From Jeotgalibacillus salarius (GTDB lineage: Bacteria > Bacillota > Bacilli > Bacillales > Jeotgalibacillaceae), in the NCBI RefSeq assembly GCF_004405125.1, contig NZ_SORX01000005.1:186001-250000 (forward strand): DNA of 64,000 bases, given 5' to 3'. The notes beneath the pieces are model-generated. The model saw only the letters and a list, made by a program, of their open reading frames with translations. It did no database searches and was not told where the DNA came from. Below, piece by piece: positions 1-9,193 of the stretch. How positions within the stretch are numbered: the stretch's first letter is position 1; the number at the start of each line of letters is the position of its first letter. Both the position numbers and the translations under genes were made by a program.

Positions 1-415
1 ACTCAGAAGAAGAGAGTTGATCTGTAAACCGTTTCACTTCAGCCTGATTGTGCAGCATGAGTGAAGCGGTCATCTCACCGTAGACAGGGTGTTCAATCAC
101 GACATTTTTAACAATTGCTCCGTGTTTAACGATTAGCTGCAATTCTTGTTCGGTCTGCTCAGGCGTATGCCTGCAGACGATCAATCTTGAAACCCGGCTA
201 ACAGGATTTGAAGGCATATATAAATAACCCTGACTTGTAGCAAGTATTGGTTCGTTTTTTGCTTTTAACAAATTAATATCGCTCACAATGACCTGTCTGC
301 TCACATTCATTTCTTTGGCGAGAGAGCGGCCGGTAATTGGTCCAATGGAATGCCGGAGAGCTAGTAATATTTTTTCTCTTCTGGCTTCACCTGTTTTCTG
401 GCGGTCACTTGGCAT
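1..415 (-). CDS. niaR: NiaR/YrxA-type NAD biosynthesis transcriptional repressor (3' end missing)
   Basis: I translated 138 codons on the minus strand from ATG 415 to the window edge without a stop. The N-terminal third is a winged helix-turn-helix (TGRSLAKEMNVSRQVIVSDI). It is followed by a 3H domain with the spaced histidines of this family (CRHTPEQ, KHGAIV, IEHPVYGE, MLHNQAE). Family members are about 175 residues and repress niacin uptake and NAD synthesis genes when nicotinic acid is bound, so roughly 40 C-terminal residues lie outside the window. An AGAAGGGT ribosome binding site lies just upstream of the start. As in B. subtilis, it stands near safA and is transcribed away from it; no nad genes are visible here. 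Confidence 0.85.
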   Translation of the reverse strand, partial: MPSDRQKTGEARREKILLALRHSIGPITGRSLAKEMNVSRQVIVSDINLLKAKNEPILATSQGYLYMPSNPVSRVSRLIVCRHTPEQTEQELQLIVKHGAIVKNVVIEHPVYGEMTASLMLHNQAEVKRFTDQLSSSE

Positions 416-449
416 CTGCTACCCTTCTTTCCTAGGATGTTCTGAAAGT

Positions 450-481
450 ATTGTATCATAAATCCATTTCGTTCATAGGAT
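450..481. promoter_or_regulatory. Overlapping divergent promoter candidates for niaR (minus) and safA (plus)
   Basis: On the minus strand TGATACAAT (-10 at 450-455) is an extended -10 element about 35 bp before the niaR start. On the plus strand ATCATA (455-460), 13 bp, then CATAGGAT (474-481) resembles a sigma-E promoter; safA is a sigma-E gene in B. subtilis. The two elements share bases. Motif matches only. Confidence 0.35.
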
Positions 482-509
482 ATATGGAATGAATAATGGA
501 GGTGGCAAT

Positions 510-1127
510 ATGAAAATTCATGTTGTTCAAAAAGGAGATACACTTTGGACGATCGCAAAACATTATCAGGTATCTTTCGAGGAACTGAAAGCAATTAACG
601 CTCATCTGGCTAATCCTGATATGATCATGCCTGGTATGAAAATTAAAATTCCTGCAGAAAAGTCAGCTGAAAAAACAGCTGGAAAGAAAAGCGAATACAT
701 GCATCCATATACAAATGATAAACCTGCTTCTCCGCAACTGCCAGAAGAGACATTTCCAATGCCTGCTATGCCTTATCCCAGTTTTATGATGCCTGCGACG
801 CCTCAGATGCCTGTAATGCCAAAAATGCAGAAGATGCCTGATATGTCTGCAATGCCTCAGATCCCAAAGATGCCTGAAATGCCTAAAGCCCATGAAAAGA
901 ATGAATGGGAAAAAATGATTGGGGAAAAATATTGCAGCTGTAACGAGAAACCTTCTGTAAAATCTATGGAGCATATGATGCCTCACATGATGCAGCCGCA
1001 GCAAATGCATATGCCTCCTATGCCTGAACAAATGTTTCATCCTATGATGGACCACAACTGTCATCCGATGCCGGTTTGTTGCTGTTGTGGTTGTCCGTGT
1101 CATTTTCCATACAGAGGACCTTTTTAA
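510..1127 (+). CDS. safA: SafA-like LysM spore coat/cortex morphogenetic protein
   Basis: A 205-residue protein with one LysM domain at residues 2-48 (VVQKGDTLWTIAKHYQVS). The next 130 residues are low complexity and very rich in Met and Pro, with repeated MPxM units and about 24 Met in residues 81-180. The tail holds a run of four Cys followed by GCPCH (residues 190-198). SafA proteins sit between cortex and coat and recruit inner-coat proteins; the LysM domain binds cortex peptidoglycan. Identity rests on LysM plus position beside niaR and upstream of ruvAB. The start at 510 is chosen over ATG 489 because GGAGGTGG (498-505) precedes it with normal spacing. B. subtilis SafA is nearly twice as long, and this low-complexity tail differs from it. 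Confidence 0.75.
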   Translation: MKIHVVQKGDTLWTIAKHYQVSFEELKAINAHLANPDMIMPGMKIKIPAEKSAEKTAGKKSEYMHPYTNDKPASPQLPEETFPMPAMPYPSFMMPATPQMPVMPKMQKMPDMSAMPQIPKMPEMPKAHEKNEWEKMIGEKYCSCNEKPSVKSMEHMMPHMMQPQQMHMPPMPEQMFHPMMDHNCHPMPVCCCCGCPCHFPYRGPF

Positions 1128-1194
1128 AACCTGTGAATAAAAACAGCTAAAACACAAACCCTATCTTAAAGAGCATATTTTAGGAGAGGGTTTA

Positions 1195-1482
1195 ATGAAA
1201 ATATTCGTCACAATGTTAATGTGTCTGTTATTATCGAGCATTCACGTGGATCAAACCTATGCAGCTCAGCTTTCATTAAATTTAGCAATAGAAACCATTT
1301 ACCAAAATGGAGAAAAAGGGATTGAGCACAGAACGGAGTCTTTTGAAGCAATGGAAGACTTCTTTGCGGCTTACTCCAGTTTGCAAATTATTGATATGAG
1401 TAATGAGCTGATTACGTTGAGAACATCTGAAAAGGAAGTTTCTCCACTCGTGAAATTGAGCGGATATTATGAAATTGATTAA
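1195..1482 (+). CDS. bofC: BofC-like protein reduced to signal peptide plus BofC N-terminal domain
   Basis: A 95-residue secreted protein. Residues 1-23 are a signal peptide ending QTYA-A. Residues 26-92 match, from memory, the N-terminal half of B. subtilis BofC, with shared patterns such as GIEHRTE, MEDFFAAY and EVSPLVKLSGYYE. BofC is a forespore-secreted inhibitor in the sigma-K checkpoint that restrains the SpoIVB protease. The B. subtilis protein is about 170 residues and has a second domain, absent here: the stop codon overlaps the 5' arm of a terminator, and no homologous remnant follows. The start has a good site (AGGAGAGGG). It lies between safA and ruvA, matching the B. subtilis neighbourhood. 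Whether one domain is active is unknown. Confidence 0.7.
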   Translation: MKIFVTMLMCLLLSSIHVDQTYAAQLSLNLAIETIYQNGEKGIEHRTESFEAMEDFFAAYSSLQIIDMSNELITLRTSEKEVSPLVKLSGYYEID

Positions 1483-1505
1483 ACAGCCCAAGCGGCTGTT
1501 TTTTC
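1481..1505 (+). terminator. Intrinsic terminator after bofC-like gene
   Basis: AAACAGCC and GGCTGTTT form an 8-bp stem around a CAAGC loop, followed by T residues. It starts inside the bofC-like stop codon. Confidence 0.8.
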
Positions 1506-1620
1506 TATTGCTGAAAAAAGTAACCTTACATGATAAAATAGAACAGATGTTTTGTTAGAAGAACAGGACTCAACAACGAACGATCATAAAAAAGTCAGAC
1601 ATATCAGCAACTAGAAATTG

Positions 1621-1629
1621 TGTTACAAT
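1621..1629 (+). promoter_or_regulatory. Extended -10 promoter candidate for ruvAB
   Basis: TGTTACAAT is an extended -10 about 30 bp upstream of the ruvA start, in the only gap between the previous terminator and ruvA. No clear -35 is present. Confidence 0.4.
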
Positions 1630-1658
1630 GAAGTTTGCATTGAAAGGAAGATTCTATC

Positions 1659-2270
1659 ATGTATGAATATATAAAAGGTGAAATTACATATATCTCAACA
1701 GAGTATATTGTTTCTGATCATCATGGGTTAGGCTACAAAATTTATATGCCTAATCCTTTTGTGATGTCTTCTAAGCAGGGAGAAACAGTACAGGTATTTA
1801 CTTATCAGCACGTCAGAGAAGATCAGCTCACATTGTTTGGGTTTCCTACGATGGAGGAAAAGCTTTTATTTACGAAGCTATTGAATGTATCGGGAATCGG
1901 TCCAAAGGGTGCCTTAGCTATTCTTGCCTCCGGTGCGCCTGAGCAGGTCATTCAGGCAATTGAAGATGAAAATGAAACGCTGCTTGTTAAATTCCCTGGT
2001 GTAGGGAAGAAAACTGCCAGACAAATTATCCTCGATCTGAAAGGAAAACTACAGGACGTAGTACCGGATTACTTTCCAAATCTGTTTAATGATGCAGCAG
2101 AATTGAAGGGACAGGATGACTCGGCACTTGACGAAGCAGTGATGGCATTACAGGCGCTGGGATATTCCGAGCGTGAAGTGAAAAAAATAAAACCTGTTTT
2201 GCAAAAAGAATCGATGACAACAGATCAATATATTAAAAAAGGTCTTCAGCTCATGCTGAAGCTTAAGTAA
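1659..2270 (+). CDS. ruvA: Holliday junction branch migration complex subunit RuvA
   Basis: 203 residues, the usual length. RuvA tetramers clamp the Holliday junction and load RuvB rings. The N-terminal OB-fold (about 1-62) is followed by two helix-hairpin-helix units ([16 protein letters not shown] and [14 protein letters not shown]) and a C-terminal RuvB-binding domain (about 150-203, with [18 protein letters not shown]). AAAGGAAG precedes the ATG. It leads a tight operon with ruvB 12 bp downstream, as in most Firmicutes. Firmicutes normally lack RuvC and resolve junctions with RecU, so the absence of ruvC here is expected. Confidence 0.97.
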   Translation: MYEYIKGEITYISTEYIVSDHHGLGYKIYMPNPFVMSSKQGETVQVFTYQHVREDQLTLFGFPTMEEKLLFTKLLNVSGIGPKGALAILASGAPEQVIQAIEDENETLLVKFPGVGKKTARQIILDLKGKLQDVVPDYFPNLFNDAAELKGQDDSALDEAVMALQALGYSEREVKKIKPVLQKESMTTDQYIKKGLQLMLKLK

Positions 2271-2282
2271 AGGAGGGATTAG

Positions 2283-3281
2283 ATGGAAGAGCGTATTGTA
2301 TCAGGGGAAGCTAATCTGGATGAAACATCGCTGGAACAATCGATCAGACCGCAGTTGCTTGAAACCTATATTGGGCAGGATCAGGTAAAGAAGAATCTTG
2401 CAATTTATATCGAAGCAGCGAAAAATCGGCAGGAAACCCTTGACCATGTTCTTCTGTATGGTCCCCCGGGGTTAGGTAAAACAACGCTCGCCGCGGTGAT
2501 CGCTAATGAGATGGGTGTGAATCTCAGAACGACTGCGGGTCCCGCGGTTGAAAGAGCAGGCGACCTTGCAGCAATTCTTACAGCACTTGAACCGGGAGAT
2601 GTGCTTTTTATTGATGAAATTCACAGGCTGCCAAGAGCGATTGAAGAAGTATTATATCCTGCGATGGAGGATTTTTGTCTTGATATTGTGATTGGCAGCG
2701 GTCCGAGCGCAAGATCAGTGAGGCTGGATCTTCCTCCATTTACACTGGTCGGTGCAACTACACGAGCAGGTGCCATTTCTGCACCTTTAAGAGACAGGTT
2801 TGGCGTACTAAGCAGACTTGAGTATTATAATGAAAACCAATTAAAAGAAATTGTAAATCGATCTGCTGATATATTTGCAACCGAGATTGATGATTACGGT
2901 GCTACTGAAATTGCGCGCCGTTCGAGAGGAACACCGCGTATTGCGAACCGTCTCCTTAGAAGAGTGAGAGATTATGCTCAAGTTAAAGGTGAGGGTGATA
3001 TTACGCTGCCGATTGCTAAAGCCTCACTTGAGCTTTTGCAGGTGGATCAGCTGGGATTAGATCATATCGATCACAAGCTCCTCAGAGGGATCGTCGAGCG
3101 TTTCAGGGGTGGTCCTGTAGGGCTTGATACGATTGCAGCGAGTATCGGCGAGGAATCTTCAACAATTGAGGATGTATACGAACCATATCTGCTGCAAATC
3201 GGTTTTCTCCAACGCACGCCGCGCGGAAGAATTGCGACCCCTCTCGTTTACGAACACTTTAATTTGGAGGTGCCTGAATGA
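2283..3281 (+). CDS. ruvB: Holliday junction branch migration helicase RuvB
   Basis: 332 residues, full length. AAA+ motor that pumps DNA through the RuvA-bound junction. Walker A GPPGLGKT is at residues 60-67, Walker [10 protein letters not shown] ends at 114, the sensor-1 segment [18 protein letters not shown] follows, and the C-terminal winged helix contains the family segment RTPRGR. A strong AAAGGAGGG site precedes the ATG. The TGA stop overlaps the ATG of the next gene, implying translational coupling. Confidence 0.97.
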   Translation: MEERIVSGEANLDETSLEQSIRPQLLETYIGQDQVKKNLAIYIEAAKNRQETLDHVLLYGPPGLGKTTLAAVIANEMGVNLRTTAGPAVERAGDLAAILTALEPGDVLFIDEIHRLPRAIEEVLYPAMEDFCLDIVIGSGPSARSVRLDLPPFTLVGATTRAGAISAPLRDRFGVLSRLEYYNENQLKEIVNRSADIFATEIDDYGATEIARRSRGTPRIANRLLRRVRDYAQVKGEGDITLPIAKASLELLQVDQLGLDHIDHKLLRGIVERFRGGPVGLDTIAASIGEESSTIEDVYEPYLLQIGFLQRTPRGRIATPLVYEHFNLEVPE

Positions 3282-3481
3282 CACTGCCAAAAATGCTGAT
3301 GATTGCAGGTGCTGCACTTTTAGTGGCTGGATTTTTACTGCAGTTTATTAAAGCTGGCAGACTGCCGGGTGACATTGTGATTAAAAAAGAAAATATGACA
3401 TTTTATTTTCCGATCGTTACGTCTATATTAATTAGTTTAATTTTGACTGGAATCTTCTTTTTAATCGGAAGGTTCAGGTAA
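3278..3481 (+). CDS. DUF2905-family small membrane protein
   Basis: 67 residues with two predicted membrane helices (about 5-24 and 44-63) separated by a short loop containing [20 protein letters not shown], the recognisable signature of DUF2905. Function is unknown. It starts inside the ruvB stop codon and ends 12 bp before queA, so it is co-transcribed and probably translationally coupled to ruvB. Genes of this family commonly sit next to ruvB or queA in Bacillales. Confidence 0.8.
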   Translation: MTLPKMLMIAGAALLVAGFLLQFIKAGRLPGDIVIKKENMTFYFPIVTSILISLILTGIFFLIGRFR

Positions 3482-3493
3482 GGAGCTGCCATA

Positions 3494-4519
3494 ATGAATA
3501 TTCATGATTTTGATTTTGAACTTCCAGAGGAGCTGATCGCTCAGGTTCCGCTTGAAGATCGTACTTCAAGCAGACTGATGGTGCTGGATAAGGTTACAGG
3601 GAAAGTTGAACATCAGTCATTCAAAAATATATTGGATTATTTACATGAAGGCGATTGCCTTGTGTTGAACGATACAAAAGTGCTTCCTGCTCGCCTGATT
3701 GGAGAAAAAAAGGAGACTGGTGCTGCAATAGAAGTACTGTTGCTTAAGCAGCTTGAAGGGGAACGCTGGGAAACGCTCGTGAAGCCGGCGAAAAGAATTA
3801 AACCTGGAACGGTGATCACTTTTGGTGAAGGATTGCTGACTGCTGAATGCATCGATACAGGTGATCAGGGTGGACGTATCCTCGAGTTCAGTTATGACGG
3901 CATTTTTTACGAGCTGCTTGACCAGCTGGGTGATATGCCACTTCCTCCATATATCAAAGAAAAACTTGACGACAAGGACCGTTACCAGACCGTTTTTGCA
4001 AAAGAGCGAGGTTCTGCTGCCGCGCCTACGGCAGGACTTCACTTTACAGAAGATATTCTTGATGAGATCAGATCTAAAGGTGTGAGTATTGCTTTTATTA
4101 CGCTGCACGTAGGGCTTGGAACCTTCAGGCCTGTATCAGTGGACTCAATTGAAGAACACGATATGCACAGCGAATATTATCAATTATCTGCTGAAAATGC
4201 AGACATTCTTAATCAGGCAAGAGCAAACGGCGGAAAAATTATTACAGTTGGCACAACATCCACCCGTACGTTGGAGACAATTGCAGATGAGCAGGGACAT
4301 TTTGAAGCGCAATCGGGATGGACAGACATTTTTATTTATCCCGGATATACATTTAAAGCATCCGATGTACTGCTGACGAACTTCCATCTGCCAAAGTCAA
4401 CGCTTATCATGCTGGTGAGTGCAATGGCAGGAAGAGAACAGACACTTACTGCTTATCAAGCTGCTGTAGAAAAAAAGTACCGGTTTTTCAGTTTTGGCGA
4501 TGCCATGCTGATCAAATAG
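3494..4519 (+). CDS. queA: S-adenosylmethionine:tRNA ribosyltransferase-isomerase QueA
   Basis: 341 residues. QueA transfers and isomerises the ribosyl group of SAM onto 7-aminomethyl-7-deazaguanine at tRNA position 34, making epoxyqueuosine. The protein begins with the conserved [12 protein letters not shown] segment and contains [28 protein letters not shown] and [16 protein letters not shown], all typical. AAGGAGC lies 8 bp before the ATG. It is followed by tgt, the enzyme acting one step earlier on the same base. Confidence 0.97.
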   Translation: MNIHDFDFELPEELIAQVPLEDRTSSRLMVLDKVTGKVEHQSFKNILDYLHEGDCLVLNDTKVLPARLIGEKKETGAAIEVLLLKQLEGERWETLVKPAKRIKPGTVITFGEGLLTAECIDTGDQGGRILEFSYDGIFYELLDQLGDMPLPPYIKEKLDDKDRYQTVFAKERGSAAAPTAGLHFTEDILDEIRSKGVSIAFITLHVGLGTFRPVSVDSIEEHDMHSEYYQLSAENADILNQARANGGKIITVGTTSTRTLETIADEQGHFEAQSGWTDIFIYPGYTFKASDVLLTNFHLPKSTLIMLVSAMAGREQTLTAYQAAVEKKYRFFSFGDAMLIK

Positions 4520-5674
<1,155 letters not shown>

Positions 5675-5707
5675 TAGATATATGAAAGAAAGGGGGAGTT
5701 TAGTGTA

Positions 5708-5980
5708 ATGGATATGATCGTAACCTTGCTGCCGCTTATTCTGATGTTCGGATTAATGTACCTTTTCTTAATCCGACCTCAGCAGAAGCGTCAGAAAAAA
5801 GTTGCAGAAATGCAAAATAGCTTAAGTAAAGGTGACAAGATTGTCACGATTGGTGGTCTGCACGGATTCATTGATGCAATTGATGAAGGTCAGGTAGTTG
5901 TTAAGTGTGGAGATGGAAGCCGCTTAACTTATGACCGCAACGCAATTCGTGAAGTGGTAGAGAAAGATTCAGTCATGTAA
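5708..5980 (+). CDS. yajC: Preprotein translocase subunit YajC
   Basis: 90 residues with a single N-terminal membrane helix (about 4-22), then the family hallmark LIRPQQKRQKKVAEMQ and the soluble segment LSKGDKIVTIGGLHGFI. YajC associates with SecDF during protein export. AGAAAGGGGGAG precedes the ATG. It closes the queA-tgt operon and is followed by a strong bidirectional terminator. secDF itself is about 3 kb downstream. Confidence 0.95.
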   Translation: MDMIVTLLPLILMFGLMYLFLIRPQQKRQKKVAEMQNSLSKGDKIVTIGGLHGFIDAIDEGQVVVKCGDGSRLTYDRNAIREVVEKDSVM

Positions 5981-5992
5981 TACAAAAATAAA

Positions 5993-6020
5993 AAAGCTGC
6001 AGCTGCAGCTTTTTTATTTT
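5993..6020. terminator. Bidirectional terminator between yajC and the convergent membrane gene
   Basis: A perfect palindrome around AGCTGCAGCTGCAGCT is flanked by A residues on the left and TTTTTTATTTT on the right, suiting transcripts from both sides. Confidence 0.8.
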
Positions 6021-6031
6021 GCATGAATATG

Positions 6032-6409
6032 CTAACTGTCTTTTGAGCGTCCGAATACATTAACGCCTGCGATACCACCGGCCATCCCGCAAGCGAGTAA
6101 AAGACCGTAATGAATCAGGTGAGACCATTCAAAAGTTGACTCTTTCAATAACAGTGCCCCGCCAATTACACCCAATGCGGTAAGAAGACCGATATAAATT
6201 CCTTTTTGACCGGAGGCAGCACTTCCGATGATACTCCCGATACATACAGCGGCAGCACCTGCCATGCCGTGCCACTTCTGTAAAGAGAATTCAGTGATAT
6301 CAGTAAAGTGCAGAATTGATGCTGCTACAGCCGCATACAGGCTAATCATAATGACTACAAGTCCAAAAGAGAGACCCAGGCCTGCAGCTGTCTTTTTCCA
6401 CGTAACCAT
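6032..6409 (-). CDS. TIGR04086-family (YrzE-like) membrane protein
   Basis: 125 residues with four predicted membrane helices and small loops rich in Gly, including GSIIGSAASGQKGIYIGLLTALGVIGG and a C-terminal GGIAGVN. This is the pattern of the TIGR04086/YrzE membrane family, found between yajC and the DUF421 gene in B. subtilis as here. Function is unknown. I start it at ATG 6409. GTG 6418 is three codons upstream and is closer to the AAAGGG site, so it is an equally fair start. It runs against yajC and shares its terminator. Confidence 0.7.
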   Translation of the reverse strand: MVTWKKTAAGLGLSFGLVVIMISLYAAVAASILHFTDITEFSLQKWHGMAGAAAVCIGSIIGSAASGQKGIYIGLLTALGVIGGALLLKESTFEWSHLIHYGLLLACGMAGGIAGVNVFGRSKDS

Positions 6410-6497
6410 ATTGATCACACACCCTTTCTTATAAACGATTTCAAATTTATTAAAATGCTGTTTAACGCACACACTAAGTGAAAGGTGGTGCGGAACA

Positions 6498-7136
6498 TTG
6501 ATAGAGATGTACAGTCTGATAGGTATAAAAGCGGTTACTTTATATTTGCTGATATTATTAATCTTCAGGCTGATGGGGAAGCGTGAAATTGGAGAACTGA
6601 GCCTGCTGGATCTGATTGTGTTTATGATGATTGCTGAGATGGCAGCTTTTGCGATAGAAGACCCTTATATGAGTTTTATGCAGGCTGCTTTTCCGATGGT
6701 TTTATTAATGGGTTTGCAAATCCTGTTATCCTGGTTCTCACTGAAATCAAAAAAGTTTCGTGATCTGATGGATGGCAGACCGTCTATATTAATTCATAAT
6801 GGTGAACTTGTTGAAAATGAAATGAGAAAAAATCGATATAATATAGATGATCTTATGCAGCAGTTAAGAGAAAAAGAAGTTTTTGACCTGCAGGAAGTAT
6901 CTTTTGCGATTTTAGAGCCTTCGGGTACATTGTCTGTGTTGAGAAAAGAGCGGAGTGCAGGTCAGCTCTCCCTTCCACTCGTGATGGATGGAAGAATTCA
7001 AAGCCGTCATTTAGATCTGATCGGGAAAAATGAAAGCTGGCTGAGAAAAGAACTGAAGGAACAGGGCCATAATGATGTAAAAAATATATTTTTTTGCACG
7101 TATGAAGATGGACAATGGTTTATCAGTTCTTCTTAA
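6498..7136 (+). CDS. DUF421-family membrane protein (YrbG-like)
   Basis: 212 residues. Three membrane helices lie within residues 8-80, including the family segment RLMGKREIGELSLLDLIVFMMIAEMA. A soluble domain follows, containing SILIHNGELVENEMRKNRY, LMQQLREK and VSFAILEPSGTLSV, typical of DUF421 (YetF/YrbG). The role is not known; some members affect spore germination. The start is TTG 6498, because AAAGGTGG (6481-6488) is correctly spaced for it; ATG 6507 would be 18 bp away. The last 14 bp overlap the 3' end of convergent spoVB. Confidence 0.85.
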   Translation: MIEMYSLIGIKAVTLYLLILLIFRLMGKREIGELSLLDLIVFMMIAEMAAFAIEDPYMSFMQAAFPMVLLMGLQILLSWFSLKSKKFRDLMDGRPSILIHNGELVENEMRKNRYNIDDLMQQLREKEVFDLQEVSFAILEPSGTLSVLRKERSAGQLSLPLVMDGRIQSRHLDLIGKNESWLRKELKEQGHNDVKNIFFCTYEDGQWFISSS

Positions 7137-8622
7137 ACACTTTGAAAAATGCCCAATCTTCGCGTTGAATCAATTGAACACGTGATGCCAGGAAACAAAA
7201 TATAATGATCATGATCATGATTCTAACGGGCGCTTCCATGGATGAAATCCCTGTGTGAATGAGCCAGCAGCATAATGCGACAAGCAATATAGCTGCGTAC
7301 TGTCCGATGGGTAATGGTAAATGACACAGTTTTTTAACAGTTTTAAAATGTAAAAATGTAACTGCTGCTGTGCCGATTGCAAGACCGATCGCTGCACCTT
7401 TAATATCTTCCAGATAAATCATAAAACCAGCCATAGCAGTCAGTTTAATCACAGATCCGATGATACTGTTGACCATGGCTTTGCCGGCAGCTTCAAATGC
7501 CTGAAGAACGGCATGTAATGGTCCCTGATAGTAATAAAAGATAAACAATAATGCCATCAGTTTTAATAGCCCTAATCCTTTATCTGAACCATACAAAAGC
7601 TGAAGAATTGTGTCTCCTTCGAGGAATAAAATAAGACAGCAAAGCGTTCCTGTTACTGCGGACAGTCTTAAAGCCTGGGTGATTCTGTGCATGACAGCAC
7701 TTTCCTGGGATAATGCTTTGGCTTCACTTATAGAAGGAACAAGTGCCATGCTGAGCGATACTGTAATAAATGATGGGAGCAGCAGGACAGGCAGAATAAA
7801 GCCGGTTAAAAGGCCGTAATCAGCTGTTACCGCTGTTGCCGTCATTCCTGTGAATACAAGACACTTCATCACAATTACAGGTTCAAGAAACCAAGCAACT
7901 GAGCCGACAAATCTGCTTCCTGCGCTTGGAAGTGCAATTTTAAGCAGCTTATTTGCCGTATAGATAAAAGTTTTTTCTGACCTTACATTCGCTTTTTCTT
8001 TTTTGATTTTAAACATGAACAGCAAAAACAGCAGGGAGCATAATTCTCCAATTACAGCAGCGAGCATGGCTCCGCCAGCAGCATAGGCGGCACCTTTAGA
8101 GCTCAAAAAACCGACAGCTGCAATTAACAGGACAATCCGGATTGTTTGTTCAATAACTGAACCTGCTGCAGTAACGCCCATTTGCTGCCTGCCCATGAAG
8201 TAACCCCGTACAACTGCTGAAAAAGCAGCGATCGGTATTATTGGAAGCACAGCGATAAAAGGGATTAATGTTCTTTCATCGTTCAGAAGTGTCGAAGAAA
8301 TAAAAGGTGCTGCAAAAAACAGGCAAGGGGTCAGAATGAGTGCCAATGAACCCGTTATCCATAATGACACTGACAGTATTTTACGGACGTCCTGTTCATT
8401 TTTATTAGCAGTCGCTTCTGATACATATTTTGAAATTGCAATCGGTAATCCGAGCTGGGTCACCGTGATTGCGAGCATGAGCGCCGGGAAAGTCATCATA
8501 TAGAGACCTACGCCTTCTTCACCGGCCATATCTGCAAGAATAATTCTATGTACAAATCCCAATACTTTTGTCACTAACGCTGCTGCCATAAGCAGTAAGG
8601 TACCTTTAATAAGTTTTGACAC
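7123..8622 (-). CDS. spoVB: Stage V sporulation protein B, MOP/MVF-type lipid flippase family
   Basis: 499 residues, about 14 membrane helices, belonging to the MATE/MviN-like oligosaccharidyl-lipid flippase superfamily. SpoVB is needed for spore cortex peptidoglycan synthesis. Conserved segments shared from memory with B. subtilis SpoVB include KGTLLLMAAALVTKVLGFV, GEEGVGLYMM, VTQLGLPIAISKYVSEA, VVRGYFMGRQQM and YYQGPLHAVLQA. I prefer GTG 8622: GGAGGA lies 5 bp before it and the N-terminus then matches relatives. ATG 8634 would add four residues but has no spaced site. It sits beside comN as in B. subtilis. Confidence 0.92.
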   Translation of the reverse strand: MSKLIKGTLLLMAAALVTKVLGFVHRIILADMAGEEGVGLYMMTFPALMLAITVTQLGLPIAISKYVSEATANKNEQDVRKILSVSLWITGSLALILTPCLFFAAPFISSTLLNDERTLIPFIAVLPIIPIAAFSAVVRGYFMGRQQMGVTAAGSVIEQTIRIVLLIAAVGFLSSKGAAYAAGGAMLAAVIGELCSLLFLLFMFKIKKEKANVRSEKTFIYTANKLLKIALPSAGSRFVGSVAWFLEPVIVMKCLVFTGMTATAVTADYGLLTGFILPVLLLPSFITVSLSMALVPSISEAKALSQESAVMHRITQALRLSAVTGTLCCLILFLEGDTILQLLYGSDKGLGLLKLMALLFIFYYYQGPLHAVLQAFEAAGKAMVNSIIGSVIKLTAMAGFMIYLEDIKGAAIGLAIGTAAVTFLHFKTVKKLCHLPLPIGQYAAILLVALCCWLIHTGISSMEAPVRIMIMIIIFCFLASRVQLIQREDWAFFKVFKKN

Positions 8623-8721
8623 TTTGTCCTCCATCTTCTCAAAAGCACATATTTTAGATACAATAAATCATATGCCATGATGATGAGCGGCTATGCCACA
8701 AATATAGAAGGGAGCAACAGA

Positions 8722-9042
8722 ATGAATCAGCACACCAGCTACAAAGAAGCTTTTCCGGTTGTTGGTCCTGCTTTGATCAGTAAAGCGCAGGAACTCAGGC
8801 TGTATGGATATGATACGGCAACACCTGAAAACATATGGCGTTACTTAACCAACAAAAAATGGAAAAGAGAAAGTGAACATTTCAGACTCCACAAAGTCGT
8901 TCAGGAGATTCTTCAGGTGAAAGCCGGAGACTATATGAACTTTATGACAAATGAGCAATATAAACAGACAGCAGGCAGAACCGGGCTTGAGGATGAAGAA
9001 TTACAACTTCTGCTGCATGGCAATCAGAATCATGAACATTAA
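8722..9042 (+). CDS. comN: ComN-type post-transcriptional regulator
   Basis: 106 residues, soluble, in the position of B. subtilis comN (yrzD) between spoVB and secDF. It contains the family pattern ALISKAQELRLYGYDTATPENIWRYL then KKWKR, and RLHKVVQEILQVKAGDYMNFMT. B. subtilis ComN controls comE mRNA accumulation and localisation; a full comEA-EB-EC operon lies about 41 kb downstream in this window. ATG 8722 is chosen over 8677 because GAAGGGAGC precedes it and the extra residues do not resemble the family. Confidence 0.8.
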   Translation: MNQHTSYKEAFPVVGPALISKAQELRLYGYDTATPENIWRYLTNKKWKRESEHFRLHKVVQEILQVKAGDYMNFMTNEQYKQTAGRTGLEDEELQLLLHGNQNHEH

Positions 9043-9063
9043 CTGACATAATCAGAGAGTTCG

Positions 9064-9092
9064 TTGACACCCACAGGGAAGTAATACATAAT
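9064..9092 (+). promoter_or_regulatory. Sigma-A promoter for secDF
   Basis: TTGACA (9064-9069), 17-bp spacer, CATAAT (9087-9092). It gives a leader of about 95 nt before secDF. Confidence 0.75.
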
Positions 9093-9149
9093 AAGTCTGT
9101 TGCTGAAATTTCAGTACAATTACAGACCTGTTACATGAGGGGCAGTTCT

Positions 9150-9170
9150 TATATAGTCATCGACTATATA
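9150..9170 (+). repeat. Perfect 9-bp inverted repeat in the secDF leader
   Basis: TATATAGTC and GACTATATA are separated by 3 bp and end 5 bp before the GAGGAGG ribosome binding site of secDF. It could form a hairpin abutting the site, or be an operator. No T tract follows, so it is not a terminator. Confidence 0.6.
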
Positions 9171-9193
9171 CATATGAGGAGGATTTTTACATA

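Noticed and set aside
663-1157. 164-codon minus-strand ORF opposite safA
   Set aside because: His/Arg-rich mirror of the Met/Pro-coding repeats in safA; no start signal.
1130-1195. Sigma-G/F promoter before the bofC-like gene (TGAATA near 1134)
   Set aside because: The -10 at correct spacing does not resemble CATACTA closely enough to report.
3641-4108. 155-codon minus-strand ORF opposite queA
   Set aside because: Shadow of a certain gene; no ribosome site and no recognisable domain.
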